Source: GSA-30 sp036568765
Lineage (GTDB): Bacteria > Pseudomonadota > Gammaproteobacteria > Xanthomonadales > Rhodanobacteraceae
Assembly (NCBI RefSeq): GCF_036568765.1
Contig: NZ_DATCRY010000054.1
Coordinates: 1-26,853 of the forward strand
Length of the DNA stretch: 26,853 nucleotides
Direction of reading: 5' to 3'
Part shown: one piece after another, positions 15,785 to 23,403 of the stretch
How positions within the stretch are numbered: position 1 is the stretch's first letter
How the letters are laid out: each line of letters opens with the position of its first letter
Notes under the pieces: model-generated
The model's input: only the letters and a program-made list of their open reading frames with translations
What the model was told of the DNA's origin: nothing
The model's database searches: none
Translations under genes and position numbers: made by a program

Positions 15785-16900
15785 TCAGAAGCCCAGGCCG
15801 TAGGGGTCGTTGCCAGCGAGTTCCGGGCTATTCACGCCGCCGCCTTCGGACAGTCGAATCTTCAGTGCCAGGCCATCGCGGGAATCGGCCTTGTTGAGCG
15901 CTTCGTCCAATTCGATACGGCCTTCCTTGTAGAGCCGGTACAACGACTGGTCGAAGGTCTGCATGCCTTCCTGCAGGCTGCGATCCATGGCCTCCTTGAC
16001 CTCATGGATCTGTCCGCGGCGGATCATGTCGCGGATCAATGGAGTGTTTAGCAATACCTCGGTTGCCGGGATGCGGCGCCCGTCTTTGCCGATCACCAGG
16101 CGCTGGCTGATCACCGCACGCAAGTTCAGCGCGAGGTTCATCAGCACGTTCTTGTGCGCCGACTCGGGAAAGAAGTTGAGGATGCGCTCCAGGGTCTGGT
16201 CCGCGTTGTTCGAGTGCAGGGTGGCCAGGCAGAGGTGGCCGGTTTCGGAGAAGGCGATGGCCGCCTCCATGGTATCGGTGTCGCGAATCTCACCGATCAT
16301 GATCACATCCGGCGCCTCACGCATCGCGTTCTTCAACGCTTCGTGATAGCTGTGCGTGTCCAGGCCGACTTCGCGCTGATTGACGATCGAGCGCTTATGG
16401 CGATGCAGGTACTCGATCGGATCCTCGATGGTCAGGATATGGCCGGAGGAGTTCTGGTTGCGATGGTCGATCATCGCCGCCAGCGTGGTGGACTTGCCCG
16501 AGCCTGTCGCGCCGACCACCAGGATCAGCCCGCGGGGCTCCATGATCAGTTCGCGGAAGATGCCCGGCAACTGCAGCTGATCGATGCTGGGGATCTCGCT
16601 CTTGATCGCGCGGATCACCATGCCCACTTCGCCGCGTTGCTTGAACACGTTGATGCGGAAGCGTCCGGCTTCCTTGACCGCCAGTGCCATGTTCAGCTCC
16701 AGGTCGCGCTCGAACTGCGGCACCTGGCCCTCGTCCATCAGCGAGTAGGCGATTTTCTTGACCATGCCGCTGGGCAGGCCGGTATTGCCCAGCGGGTAGA
16801 GCTTGCCTTCCACCTTGATGTTCACAGGGGCGCCGGTCGTCAGGAACATATCCGACGCGCCCTTGTCCACCATAAGTTTCAGGAAGTAACCGATATCCAC
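15785..16900 (-). CDS. pilU: Type IV pilus twitching ATPase PilU
   Basis: This 371-residue cytoplasmic hexameric ATPase is the accessory retraction motor of type IV pili. The N-terminal PAS-like domain (1-100) precedes the RecA-like core. The core has Walker A GATGSGKST (130-138), Asp box TIEDPIEY (157-164), Walker B DVIMIGEIRD (198-207), and His box GHLCLATLHSNN (221-232). Length and the C-terminal Gly-rich tail favour PilU over PilT, which is shorter (about 345 residues). The start is GTG at 16900, with AGGGG 7 nt upstream; the next in-frame ATG would cut into the first helix. PilU normally works with PilT. Here neither pilT nor any other pilus gene is adjacent on either side, although pilTU pairs are common in the Gammaproteobacteria. 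The gene downstream is convergent. Confidence 0.93.
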   Translation of the reverse strand: MDIGYFLKLMVDKGASDMFLTTGAPVNIKVEGKLYPLGNTGLPSGMVKKIAYSLMDEGQVPQFERDLELNMALAVKEAGRFRINVFKQRGEVGMVIRAIKSEIPSIDQLQLPGIFRELIMEPRGLILVVGATGSGKSTTLAAMIDHRNQNSSGHILTIEDPIEYLHRHKRSIVNQREVGLDTHSYHEALKNAMREAPDVIMIGEIRDTDTMEAAIAFSETGHLCLATLHSNNADQTLERILNFFPESAHKNVLMNLALNLRAVISQRLVIGKDGRRIPATEVLLNTPLIRDMIRRGQIHEVKEAMDRSLQEGMQTFDQSLYRLYKEGRIELDEALNKADSRDGLALKIRLSEGGGVNSPELAGNDPYGLGF

Positions 16901-17093
16901 ATGTATCCCCTATGAGGCCCGTTGTGTGGCTCCGGTCTATCCATCGGCCGGGCCGTGCGTTTTATTTAGGGCAATCCTACGTGTCCCGCGTGGCACTTTG
17001 GTCCCCTCCCCGGGATGACGCTCGGAACAGCCAGGCGCGTACATGTACACTGCCAAGCTCCGCGCGCCGTCCTTCACTGAAGAACAACGCCCA

Positions 17094-17137
17094 CCAGGTT
17101 TGCAAGCGCTCCCCTTTTGCGCGCGTTGCAAACCTGG
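17094..17137. promoter_or_regulatory. Long perfect inverted repeat upstream of the DUF4398 operon
   Basis: CCAGGTTTGCAA (17094-17105) and TTGCAAACCTGG (17126-17137) form a perfect 12-bp stem with a 20-nt spacer. The spacer can add a further GCGC/GCGC pairing. It lies 47 nt before the lipoprotein start. No T-run follows in either direction, so it looks more like a leader structure or an operator than a terminator. A 10-bp palindrome, GTACATGTAC, lies upstream at 17039-17048. Confidence 0.6.
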
Positions 17138-17184
17138 ATTATGCCTGCCCACAATACGCTGCAACACTCCGAGAGGAATGAGTG

Positions 17185-17784
17185 ATGGTGCACATCTTTT
17201 CCCCGTTGAACCGGCGCTCCCGGCGCTTGCGGACAACGGTTTCGACCCTGGTCCTGGCCGTGGGTCTGGCCTCATTGGGCGGTTGCGCCAGCGTGCCGCC
17301 GCCGGATGGGGCAATGAATATGGCGCAATCCCAGTTGCGTGCCGCCCGCGACGCGGGTGCCGCCGACTACGCGCCGGTGGACCTGGGCTTCGCTCAGAAC
17401 AAGTTCCAGCAGGCCCAGGCCGCTATGGCCAGCCGCAAGTACGACGTGGCCGGCCAGCTGGCGGACGAAGCCCGGGCCGATGCCGAACTGGCTCGCGCCA
17501 AGGCACGCCTTGCGGCCGCAAGGTCGCAGATTCAGCAAAAAACCGACGATAACGAGCGTCTGCGCCAGCAGATCGAACAAGCGCACGCGCATGACAACGA
17601 CCCGCAGCCGCCGATCGCCGCTCCGGCGCCGGCGAACAGCAGCGGCCTGCCGCCGGCTCAGCCGATGGAAGACCTGCCAGCCCCGCCGGCCTCGCAGCTT
17701 GCGCCACAGGACCAGGGGCAGGGGACGCAAACCTTGCCCGACCAGACGCTGCCCGATCCGAACCACCAGGGAGGCCAGCCATGA
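17185..17784 (+). CDS. DUF4398-family envelope lipoprotein
   Basis: This 199-residue predicted lipoprotein has ATG 17185 chosen because GAGAGGA sits 7 nt upstream; adjacent GTG codons at 17182 and 17188 are alternatives. The N-terminus is basic, then hydrophobic, then the lipobox LGGC with Cys34 as the lipidated residue; serine/alanine follow, so outer-membrane sorting is likely. Residues about 45-135 are a long alpha-helical stretch (ADYAPVDLGFAQNKFQQAQ and EARADAELARAKARLAAAR), typical of DUF4398. Residues 140-199 are a Pro/Gln-rich disordered tail that may span the periplasm. The stop overlaps the next start (ATGA), so the two are translationally coupled. DUF4398 proteins often accompany an OmpA-domain protein, which is absent here. 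Confidence 0.82.
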   Translation: MVHIFSPLNRRSRRLRTTVSTLVLAVGLASLGGCASVPPPDGAMNMAQSQLRAARDAGAADYAPVDLGFAQNKFQQAQAAMASRKYDVAGQLADEARADAELARAKARLAAARSQIQQKTDDNERLRQQIEQAHAHDNDPQPPIAAPAPANSSGLPPAQPMEDLPAPPASQLAPQDQGQGTQTLPDQTLPDPNHQGGQP

Positions 17785-18398
17785 AGCGCCGACTCGCCAC
17801 CACCTTAAGCATTCTCGCCTTGGCATTCGCCGCGGGAAGCGTGCATGCCGCCAAGGACGACCTGGATGTCAGCCGCCTCAGCAACAGCCTGAACCAGCTG
17901 GCCAACGATCCCAACCTGGGCAACTACGCCCAGGCCGAGCAGGCGCGTGCCCGCGATGCCGTCAGCCGCCTTTCGCAGGTTAAATCCAAAGAGCGCCCAC
18001 ACGCGCTGTACATCGCCGAACGGCAGGTCGACCTGGCACGAGCGGCGGCCCAGTTCCAAGTGGCGCAGATTCGCCTGAACGAACTGGACCGCGAGCACGA
18101 CCAGATCCAGCTCGAAGGCAGCCGCCTGGACGCCGAACAGGCTCGCCGCGAACTGGAGCGCCAGCGCCTGCAATATCAGCTTGCCCAGGAAGAGGCCGCC
18201 CGCCTGCAGCAGCAGGGCGAGGAATCGGCCGCTGCCGCCGAGCAGGCTCGCGCCGAAGCCGACCAGGCACGCAAGCTGGCCGCCGCCCAGAGCCGGGTAG
18301 CCAACGCTGCCAAGCGGGAGGCCGATCTGGCCGCCAAGGCTGCACGCGCCTTGCGCGCACAGCAGAGCGGCGACGACGCCAGCAAGAAAGGCGACTAA
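17781..18398 (+). CDS. Exported coiled-coil protein of DUF4398 type
   Basis: This 205-residue protein starts by a 4-nt overlap (ATGA) with the lipoprotein gene; GGGAGG lies just upstream. Its signal peptide ends SVHA-AK, with no lipobox. Residues about 30-90 resemble the DUF4398 helical unit (LGNYAQAEQARARDAVSRL, then YIAERQVDLARAAAQF). Residues 90-195 are an almost uninterrupted charged Ala/Glu/Gln/Arg coiled coil ending in a lysine/aspartate tail. It presumably forms an elongated periplasmic rod or partners its neighbour. In related organisms proteins of this kind are often fused to, or followed by, an OmpA peptidoglycan-binding domain; none follows before the end of this frame. Function is unknown. 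Confidence 0.78.
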   Translation: MKRRLATTLSILALAFAAGSVHAAKDDLDVSRLSNSLNQLANDPNLGNYAQAEQARARDAVSRLSQVKSKERPHALYIAERQVDLARAAAQFQVAQIRLNELDREHDQIQLEGSRLDAEQARRELERQRLQYQLAQEEAARLQQQGEESAAAAEQARAEADQARKLAAAQSRVANAAKREADLAAKAARALRAQQSGDDASKKGD

Positions 18399-18414
18399 TC
18401 GCAGCTGACTAACT

Positions 18415-18441
18415 CCCTCCCCTGTTTACAAAGGGGGAGGG
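18415..18441. repeat. C-run/G-run hairpin, possible dispersed intergenic element
   Basis: CCCTCCCC (18415-18422) pairs perfectly with GGGGAGGG (18434-18441) around an 11-nt loop, 16 nt after the coiled-coil gene. It is followed by further G-rich sequence. The CTCCCTCCCC...GGGGGAGGG form is typical of short dispersed intergenic elements in Xanthomonas relatives (recollection, not searched). Confidence 0.5.
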
Positions 18442-18531
18442 CGGGGGGAGGGGTAGGTACTTGCCTCACCGTCAGGCTCCTTAAGCCTGCAGCCTGTAGC
18501 GTCTCGCAACCGTCCACGCTCCCTACCGGGA

Positions 18532-18547
18532 CCTCCCAGAAGGGAGG
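18532..18547. repeat. Short C/G-run hairpin
   Basis: CCTCCC (18532-18537) and GGGAGG (18542-18547) enclose an AGAA loop. It shares its CCTCCC/GGGAGG arm with the hairpin at 18415-18441, suggesting both belong to one repeated element with ends about 130 bp apart. Confidence 0.45.
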
Positions 18548-18587
18548 GGCACGAGTGCGCTGATCGAGTTGCCTCGGATGCGCTGGC

Positions 18588-18610
18588 AAAGCCTGTTTCG
18601 GCAGGCTTTT
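18588..18610 (+). terminator. Rho-independent terminator
   Basis: AAAGCCTG (18588-18595), loop TTTCGG, and CAGGCTTT (18602-18609) followed by another T. The 8-bp stem with A and T flanks is the standard form. It lies 190 bp after the DUF4398 pair and may end that transcript or an RNA from the intervening block. Confidence 0.68.
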
Positions 18611-18685
18611 GCAGCTAAGTCCCCGTGTTCAAAAGCGTTGTTTTGCACCCTTGCATGACCGCCGGTCCGAGAGTAGCGTCAAGCT

Positions 18686-18711
18686 CCCGTGGGGCATCTA
18701 CGCGCCACGGG
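18686..18711. other. Stem-loop upstream of the ydcH-like gene
   Basis: CCCGTGG (18686-18692) and CCACGGG (18705-18711) form a 7-bp stem, extendable by two G-C pairs past a G-G mismatch. No T-run follows. It could be a leader structure of the gene at 18861. Confidence 0.4.
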
Positions 18712-18860
18712 CCCACTGACCTGAATCATGCGCCTGACCCTTACCTTGTCATCGTCGTCTTCCGCAGTGAGCGGATGGGCGGTGTTGGGTCGTGCGTGTG
18801 TCCATCACCGTGCAGGCGCACCAGTCCCGCGCCTGCGGCTCTTAGCGAGGAGGTCGGACT

Positions 18861-19085
18861 ATGTTCGAAAACCAGCGGCGTGACGATGTCGAAGCCTTGA
18901 TGAAAGCCGATGCGGAGTTCCGCCGGCTCTATCTGCACCACAAGGAACTCGACAGCAAAGTGCACGATGCCGAAATCGGCGTGCTTCCCATCGATGACAT
19001 TACGCTCCGCTGTATGAAGCGGGAAAAGCTGCAAGCCAAAGAGCGACTGCAGAAAATGTGGGATACCAAGCAACTGGCGCACTGA
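18861..19085 (+). CDS. YdcH-like small protein (DUF465)
   Basis: This 74-residue protein starts at ATG 18861 with AGGAGG 8 nt upstream, a strong initiation site. The sequence is a charged helix-turn-helix hairpin: an acidic first helix (EALMKADAEFRRLYLHHKEL), a DSKVHDAEIG linker, then a basic second helix (LKREKLQAKERLQK-like, with ITLRCMKREKL). The pattern matches the DUF465/YdcH family of small cytosolic proteins found across Proteobacteria. Their molecular role is not established; they are often abundant, stationary-phase or stress-linked proteins. The gene stands alone, with a GC-rich terminator after it. Confidence 0.85.
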   Translation: MFENQRRDDVEALMKADAEFRRLYLHHKELDSKVHDAEIGVLPIDDITLRCMKREKLQAKERLQKMWDTKQLAH

Positions 19086-19109
19086 CGCGGCGGTTTCTCA
19101 TTACCGCAC

Positions 19110-19142
19110 CGGCCCCGGAGCGCGCAAGCGTCGCCGGGGCCG
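19110..19142 (+). terminator. Terminator after the ydcH-like gene
   Basis: CGGCCCCGG (19110-19118) and CCGGGGCCG (19134-19142) form a perfect 9-bp stem, with a small CGC/GCG hairpin inside the loop. The tail GTTACGTTAGG has only scattered T. It begins 24 nt after the stop. Confidence 0.55.
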
Positions 19143-19239
19143 TTACGTTAGGAAGCAGCAAACTCCTACGGGTTATCATGGACGCCCGCCGAAGGCGATT
19201 TTCGCCCAGACGGCTTGAGCCGCACCCAGGAGTTTTCAG

Positions 19240-20607
<1,368 letters not shown>

Positions 20608-20699
20608 GCGCCACGAGCCGCGCTAGTCTGGCTACGGCGAAAGTCTATTGAAATGGGTCGCAGCCAGAGTAGCGGCCCTTAGTGCAAGGATTACTGCCC

Positions 20700-22532
20700 A
20701 TGTGTGGAATCGTCGCGGCCGCCGCCCAACGTGATGTCGCCCCATTGCTGATCGCCGGCCTGAAGGCGCTGGAATACCGTGGTTATGACTCGGCCGGTCT
20801 GGCGGTACTGGAAGACGGCGATATCCGTCGCGTCCGCGCCAAGGGCAAAGTCAAGGAGATGGAGGCGCTATACCTGGCCGACCCATTCCCGGGCGGCACG
20901 GGCATTGCGCATACCCGTTGGGCGACCCATGGCGTACCTAACGAAGCCAACGCGCATCCGCATGTCGCCGGGCGGGTTGCTTTGGTACACAACGGCATCA
21001 TCGAAAACCACGCCGAGCTCCGCGAGGAGCTGCGCAAGGAAGGGCACGAATTCACTTCCGAGACCGATACCGAAGTGATGGCCGCGCTCGTGGAAAAGCG
21101 GCTCAAGCAGGGACTGGGATTGCGCGAAGCGGTCACTGCCACCGTGCGCGAACTCGAAGGCGCTTATGCGATTGCCGTAGTCAGTCGCGACGAGCCTGGC
21201 CGCGTTGTCGGCGCACGGCGCGGCGCGCCGTTGCTGGTGGGTGTGGGCATCGGCGAAAACTTCCTCGGCTCCGATGCGCAGGCGCTCATCCAGGTCACCA
21301 ACAAGATCGTTTATCTCGACGAGGACGATGTCGTCGACATCACCCGTGACAGCATGCAGATATTCGGCCTCGACGGTGACAAGGTCGAACGCGATCTGCA
21401 TGAGAGCGAGCTTTCCGCCGACGCGGTCGAGCGTGGCGAATACCGCCACTACATGCAGAAAGAAATCTTCGAGCAGCCACGGGCGGTTGCCGAAACGCTC
21501 GAAGCCCGGTTAGGCCCACACGGCGTCCTGCCGAGTATCTTCGGCGTGGGCGGCGATGAGCTGCTGTCGCGCATCAAGGCGATACACATCATTGCTTGCG
21601 GCACCAGTTATCACGCCGGCATGGTGGCCAAATACTGGCTGGAGGACTATGCGCGTCTACCGGTCAATGTCGAGGTCGCCAGCGAATACCGTTATCGCGA
21701 AGCAGTCGTCGCCGATGACACGCTGTTCGTGGCTATTTCACAGTCTGGAGAAACCGCCGATACGCTGGCGGCCATGCGCGAATCGCGCCGCCGTGGTTAC
21801 CTCGGTACGCTGGCCATCTGCAATGTGCCGGAGTCGTCGGTAGTGCGCGAGGCGGATCTGAAGCTGATGACGCGCGCCGGCCCGGAAATCGGTGTGGCCT
21901 CGACCAAGGCTTTCACGACGCAGCTTGCGGCGCTTGCTCTGCTTACTTTGCAGCTGGCGCATCAGCGTGGACTGGATGGCGCGCGCTATGCCGAGCTATG
22001 CGCGCAGTTGCAGCGTCTGCCACGTGCTATCGAAGACGCGTTGAAACTGGAGCCGGAAATCGTTGCCCTGGCAGAACACCTGATCCATCGCCAGCATGCG
22101 CTCTTCCTCGGTCGTGGTGCGCATTATCCAGTAGCACTGGAAGGCTCGCTCAAGCTCAAGGAAATTTCCTATATCCACGCCGAGGCCTATCCGGCAGGTG
22201 AGCTCAAGCATGGCCCGCTAGCTCTGGTGGACGAAGACATGCCGGTCATCGCGGTGGCACCAAGCGGACCGTTGTTGGATAAGCTCAAGTCCAATCTGCA
22301 GGAAGTGAAGGCGCGTGGTGGCGAGTTGCTCGTATTTGCCGACAGCCGCGCCGGTATGGACGATGAGCGACCGGCACGCGGCACCACCATTCGACTAGAC
22401 AGTGGCGGAGAGTTTATTGCGCCGGCGGTATTCACGGTGCCTTTGCAACTGCTTGCTTATCACGTTGCCGTATTGCGCGGCACCGACGTCGATCAGCCGC
22501 GTAACCTGGCGAAATCGGTGACTGTTGAGTAA
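20700..22532 (+). CDS. glmS: Glutamine-fructose-6-phosphate aminotransferase (isomerising)
   Basis: This cytoplasmic enzyme makes glucosamine-6-phosphate, the first committed step towards UDP-GlcNAc for peptidoglycan and lipopolysaccharide. It has 610 residues, as expected. Cys2, exposed after Met removal, is the glutaminase nucleophile (MCGIVAA). HTRWATHG (74-81 region), the SIS-domain motifs ACGTSYHAG and SQSGETADT, and the conserved C-terminus LAKSVTVE with Lys605 are all present. The ATG at 20700 is preferred because Cys must follow Met; AAGGA lies 9 nt upstream. Upstream is cystathionine beta-synthase, not the usual glmU. The 92-bp gap is too short for a glmS ribozyme. The last 40 bp form a conserved Tn7-type target, and the gene is followed by non-coding sequence. 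Confidence 0.96.
   Translation: MCGIVAAAAQRDVAPLLIAGLKALEYRGYDSAGLAVLEDGDIRRVRAKGKVKEMEALYLADPFPGGTGIAHTRWATHGVPNEANAHPHVAGRVALVHNGIIENHAELREELRKEGHEFTSETDTEVMAALVEKRLKQGLGLREAVTATVRELEGAYAIAVVSRDEPGRVVGARRGAPLLVGVGIGENFLGSDAQALIQVTNKIVYLDEDDVVDITRDSMQIFGLDGDKVERDLHESELSADAVERGEYRHYMQKEIFEQPRAVAETLEARLGPHGVLPSIFGVGGDELLSRIKAIHIIACGTSYHAGMVAKYWLEDYARLPVNVEVASEYRYREAVVADDTLFVAISQSGETADTLAAMRESRRRGYLGTLAICNVPESSVVREADLKLMTRAGPEIGVASTKAFTTQLAALALLTLQLAHQRGLDGARYAELCAQLQRLPRAIEDALKLEPEIVALAEHLIHRQHALFLGRGAHYPVALEGSLKLKEISYIHAEAYPAGELKHGPLALVDEDMPVIAVAPSGPLLDKLKSNLQEVKARGGELLVFADSRAGMDDERPARGTTIRLDSGGEFIAPAVFTVPLQLLAYHVAVLRGTDVDQPRNLAKSVTVE
22491..22532 (+). other. attTn7-like TnsD recognition site at the glmS 3' end
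   Basis: The last 42 bases of glmS include CCGCGTAACCTGGCGAAATC, which is nearly identical to the E. coli segment recognised by TnsD (from memory: AACCTGGCAAAATCGGT plus the VTVE-stop end). Tn7-like elements insert about 25 bp downstream of the stop, near 22557 here. No Tn7 end, integrase or tns gene was seen, so this marks a hotspot and not an insertion. Confidence 0.6.
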
Positions 22533-23403
22533 GCGATAGATTCCGAGCCTTCACAACCTTGTAAGAGGCGTTCGACTATTACACGTCAACGGGAAGGTGT
22601 TGTGAGGCTCGTTGTCACGGGGCCTCTAATTCACCTTTGACCGATGTCAGCGGTTGCCGGGCGCGTTCGCAGTACCGATAACGGCCAGCAATGGGCCGTC
22701 TCCCATGCTGTCGGCGGCAACAGCTCGCGCAGTTGCGGAACCGTGTATTGCCACCGCTTCCAATTCTATGTTCCGACGCCGCTGATTTGATGCAATTGCA
22801 TTGCCATCCTGAAGGATGGGCCTGTGAGAGGTGTGCATCTAGAATTGATTGAGTTCGACCAAGAGTAATCGAAACAGCTTTGGCGTCAGGGGGATCGGCT
22901 GAGGCAGCCTCGCAAACGTCGACGAAAATCAGCGCGGTTATCGTCTCATTGCCAATCATGAATCATCCTTGCGTGTAATTCCCACCATGGCTTGGCTAAG
23001 TAGCGTCAACGCCATGTAAGCTCAGATTGCTTAGAGCGAATATCGACAAGCGACGTCTCAATACAGACTCTTGCAGGTGCGTAGCGGCTCTTTGCAATTG
23101 TATTCTCCATTCATTTTCCTGGCTTTGATGTAAGCGGACAACCCGATTGGGCGCAGGGCGAAAGGTAGGCTACATTGCAGTGGCGTTGAGCGAGTAGTCG
23201 TTGGACTTGGTTCTGGTTCAATCCGTAGGAGTGGTGGCGCGCGATGGCGAGCCGCTGATGCGAGCGATACTCGCTTAGATAGCACCTGATCACGGCTCGC
23301 CAAAATATAGATACCTACGCCGTCAACCGACTTAAACGTTTGGTATTCCGCATAGTGCCTGGGTGATGTTCGACGTAGTACGTTAGGAAAAGGGCTCTTG
23401 CGG
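22533..23403. other. Gene-poor region downstream of glmS
   Basis: These 871 bp separate glmS from the convergent minus-strand membrane-protein gene. Only one candidate small gene (22615-22959, minus) has a reasonable ribosome site. TCACAAC (22551-22557) and GTTGTGA (22599-22605) form an inverted repeat just past glmS. No transposase, integrase, tRNA or terminator with a T-run was recognised. The arrangement suits an old insertion scar or a fragment of a lost gene, but that is inference. Confidence 0.55.
22615..22959 (-). CDS. Possible small hypothetical gene or frameshifted remnant
   Basis: A 114-codon frame begins at an ATG with AAGGA 7 nt upstream, the only feature favouring expression. 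The first 50 or so residues look protein-like (MIGNETITALIFVDVCEAAS, then DPPDAKAVSITLGRTQSI). The second half becomes Arg/Cys-rich and unlikely. In the next frame, about 22647-22838, the text becomes protein-like instead (LEAVAIHGSATARAV and GDGPLLAVIGTANAPGN) with GC-rich third positions. That switch suggests a frameshifted remnant of one gene. No family was recognised in either frame, so this may be neither a real gene nor a remnant. Confidence 0.3.
   Translation of the reverse strand: MIGNETITALIFVDVCEAASADPPDAKAVSITLGRTQSILDAHLSQAHPSGWQCNCIKSAASEHRIGSGGNTRFRNCASCCRRQHGRRPIAGRYRYCERARQPLTSVKGELEAP

Larger units (their letters stand above)
18399..18860. other. Non-coding, hairpin-rich block between DUF4398 pair and ydcH-like gene
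   Basis: These 462 bp contain no frame with a ribosome site. They hold at least four stem-loops: 18415-18441, 18532-18547, 18588-18610 and 18686-18711, each listed separately. The first half has a G-run/C-run character unlike the coding flanks. A small RNA gene is possible but no strong promoter was found. Confidence 0.6.

Noticed and set aside
16154..16915. 253-codon plus-strand frame opposite pilU
   Set aside because: The complete pilU ATPase lies opposite.
17000..17040. TGGCAC sequence near 17001 as a sigma-54 promoter
   Set aside because: The -12 GC element is missing at the needed spacing.
20608..20699. glmS ribozyme/riboswitch
   Set aside because: Only 92 bp separate the genes and no ribozyme core is seen; it is mainly a Gram-positive feature.
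23215..23224. GGTTCAATCC, like a tRNA T-loop
   Set aside because: The flanking 5-nt arms do not pair and no acceptor or anticodon arm fits.
23058..23303. Overlapping 60- and 81-codon minus-strand frames (TTG and GTG starts)
   Set aside because: Weak starts, no ribosome site and no recognisable family. A vague similarity of one to a transposase N-terminus was not strong enough to report.
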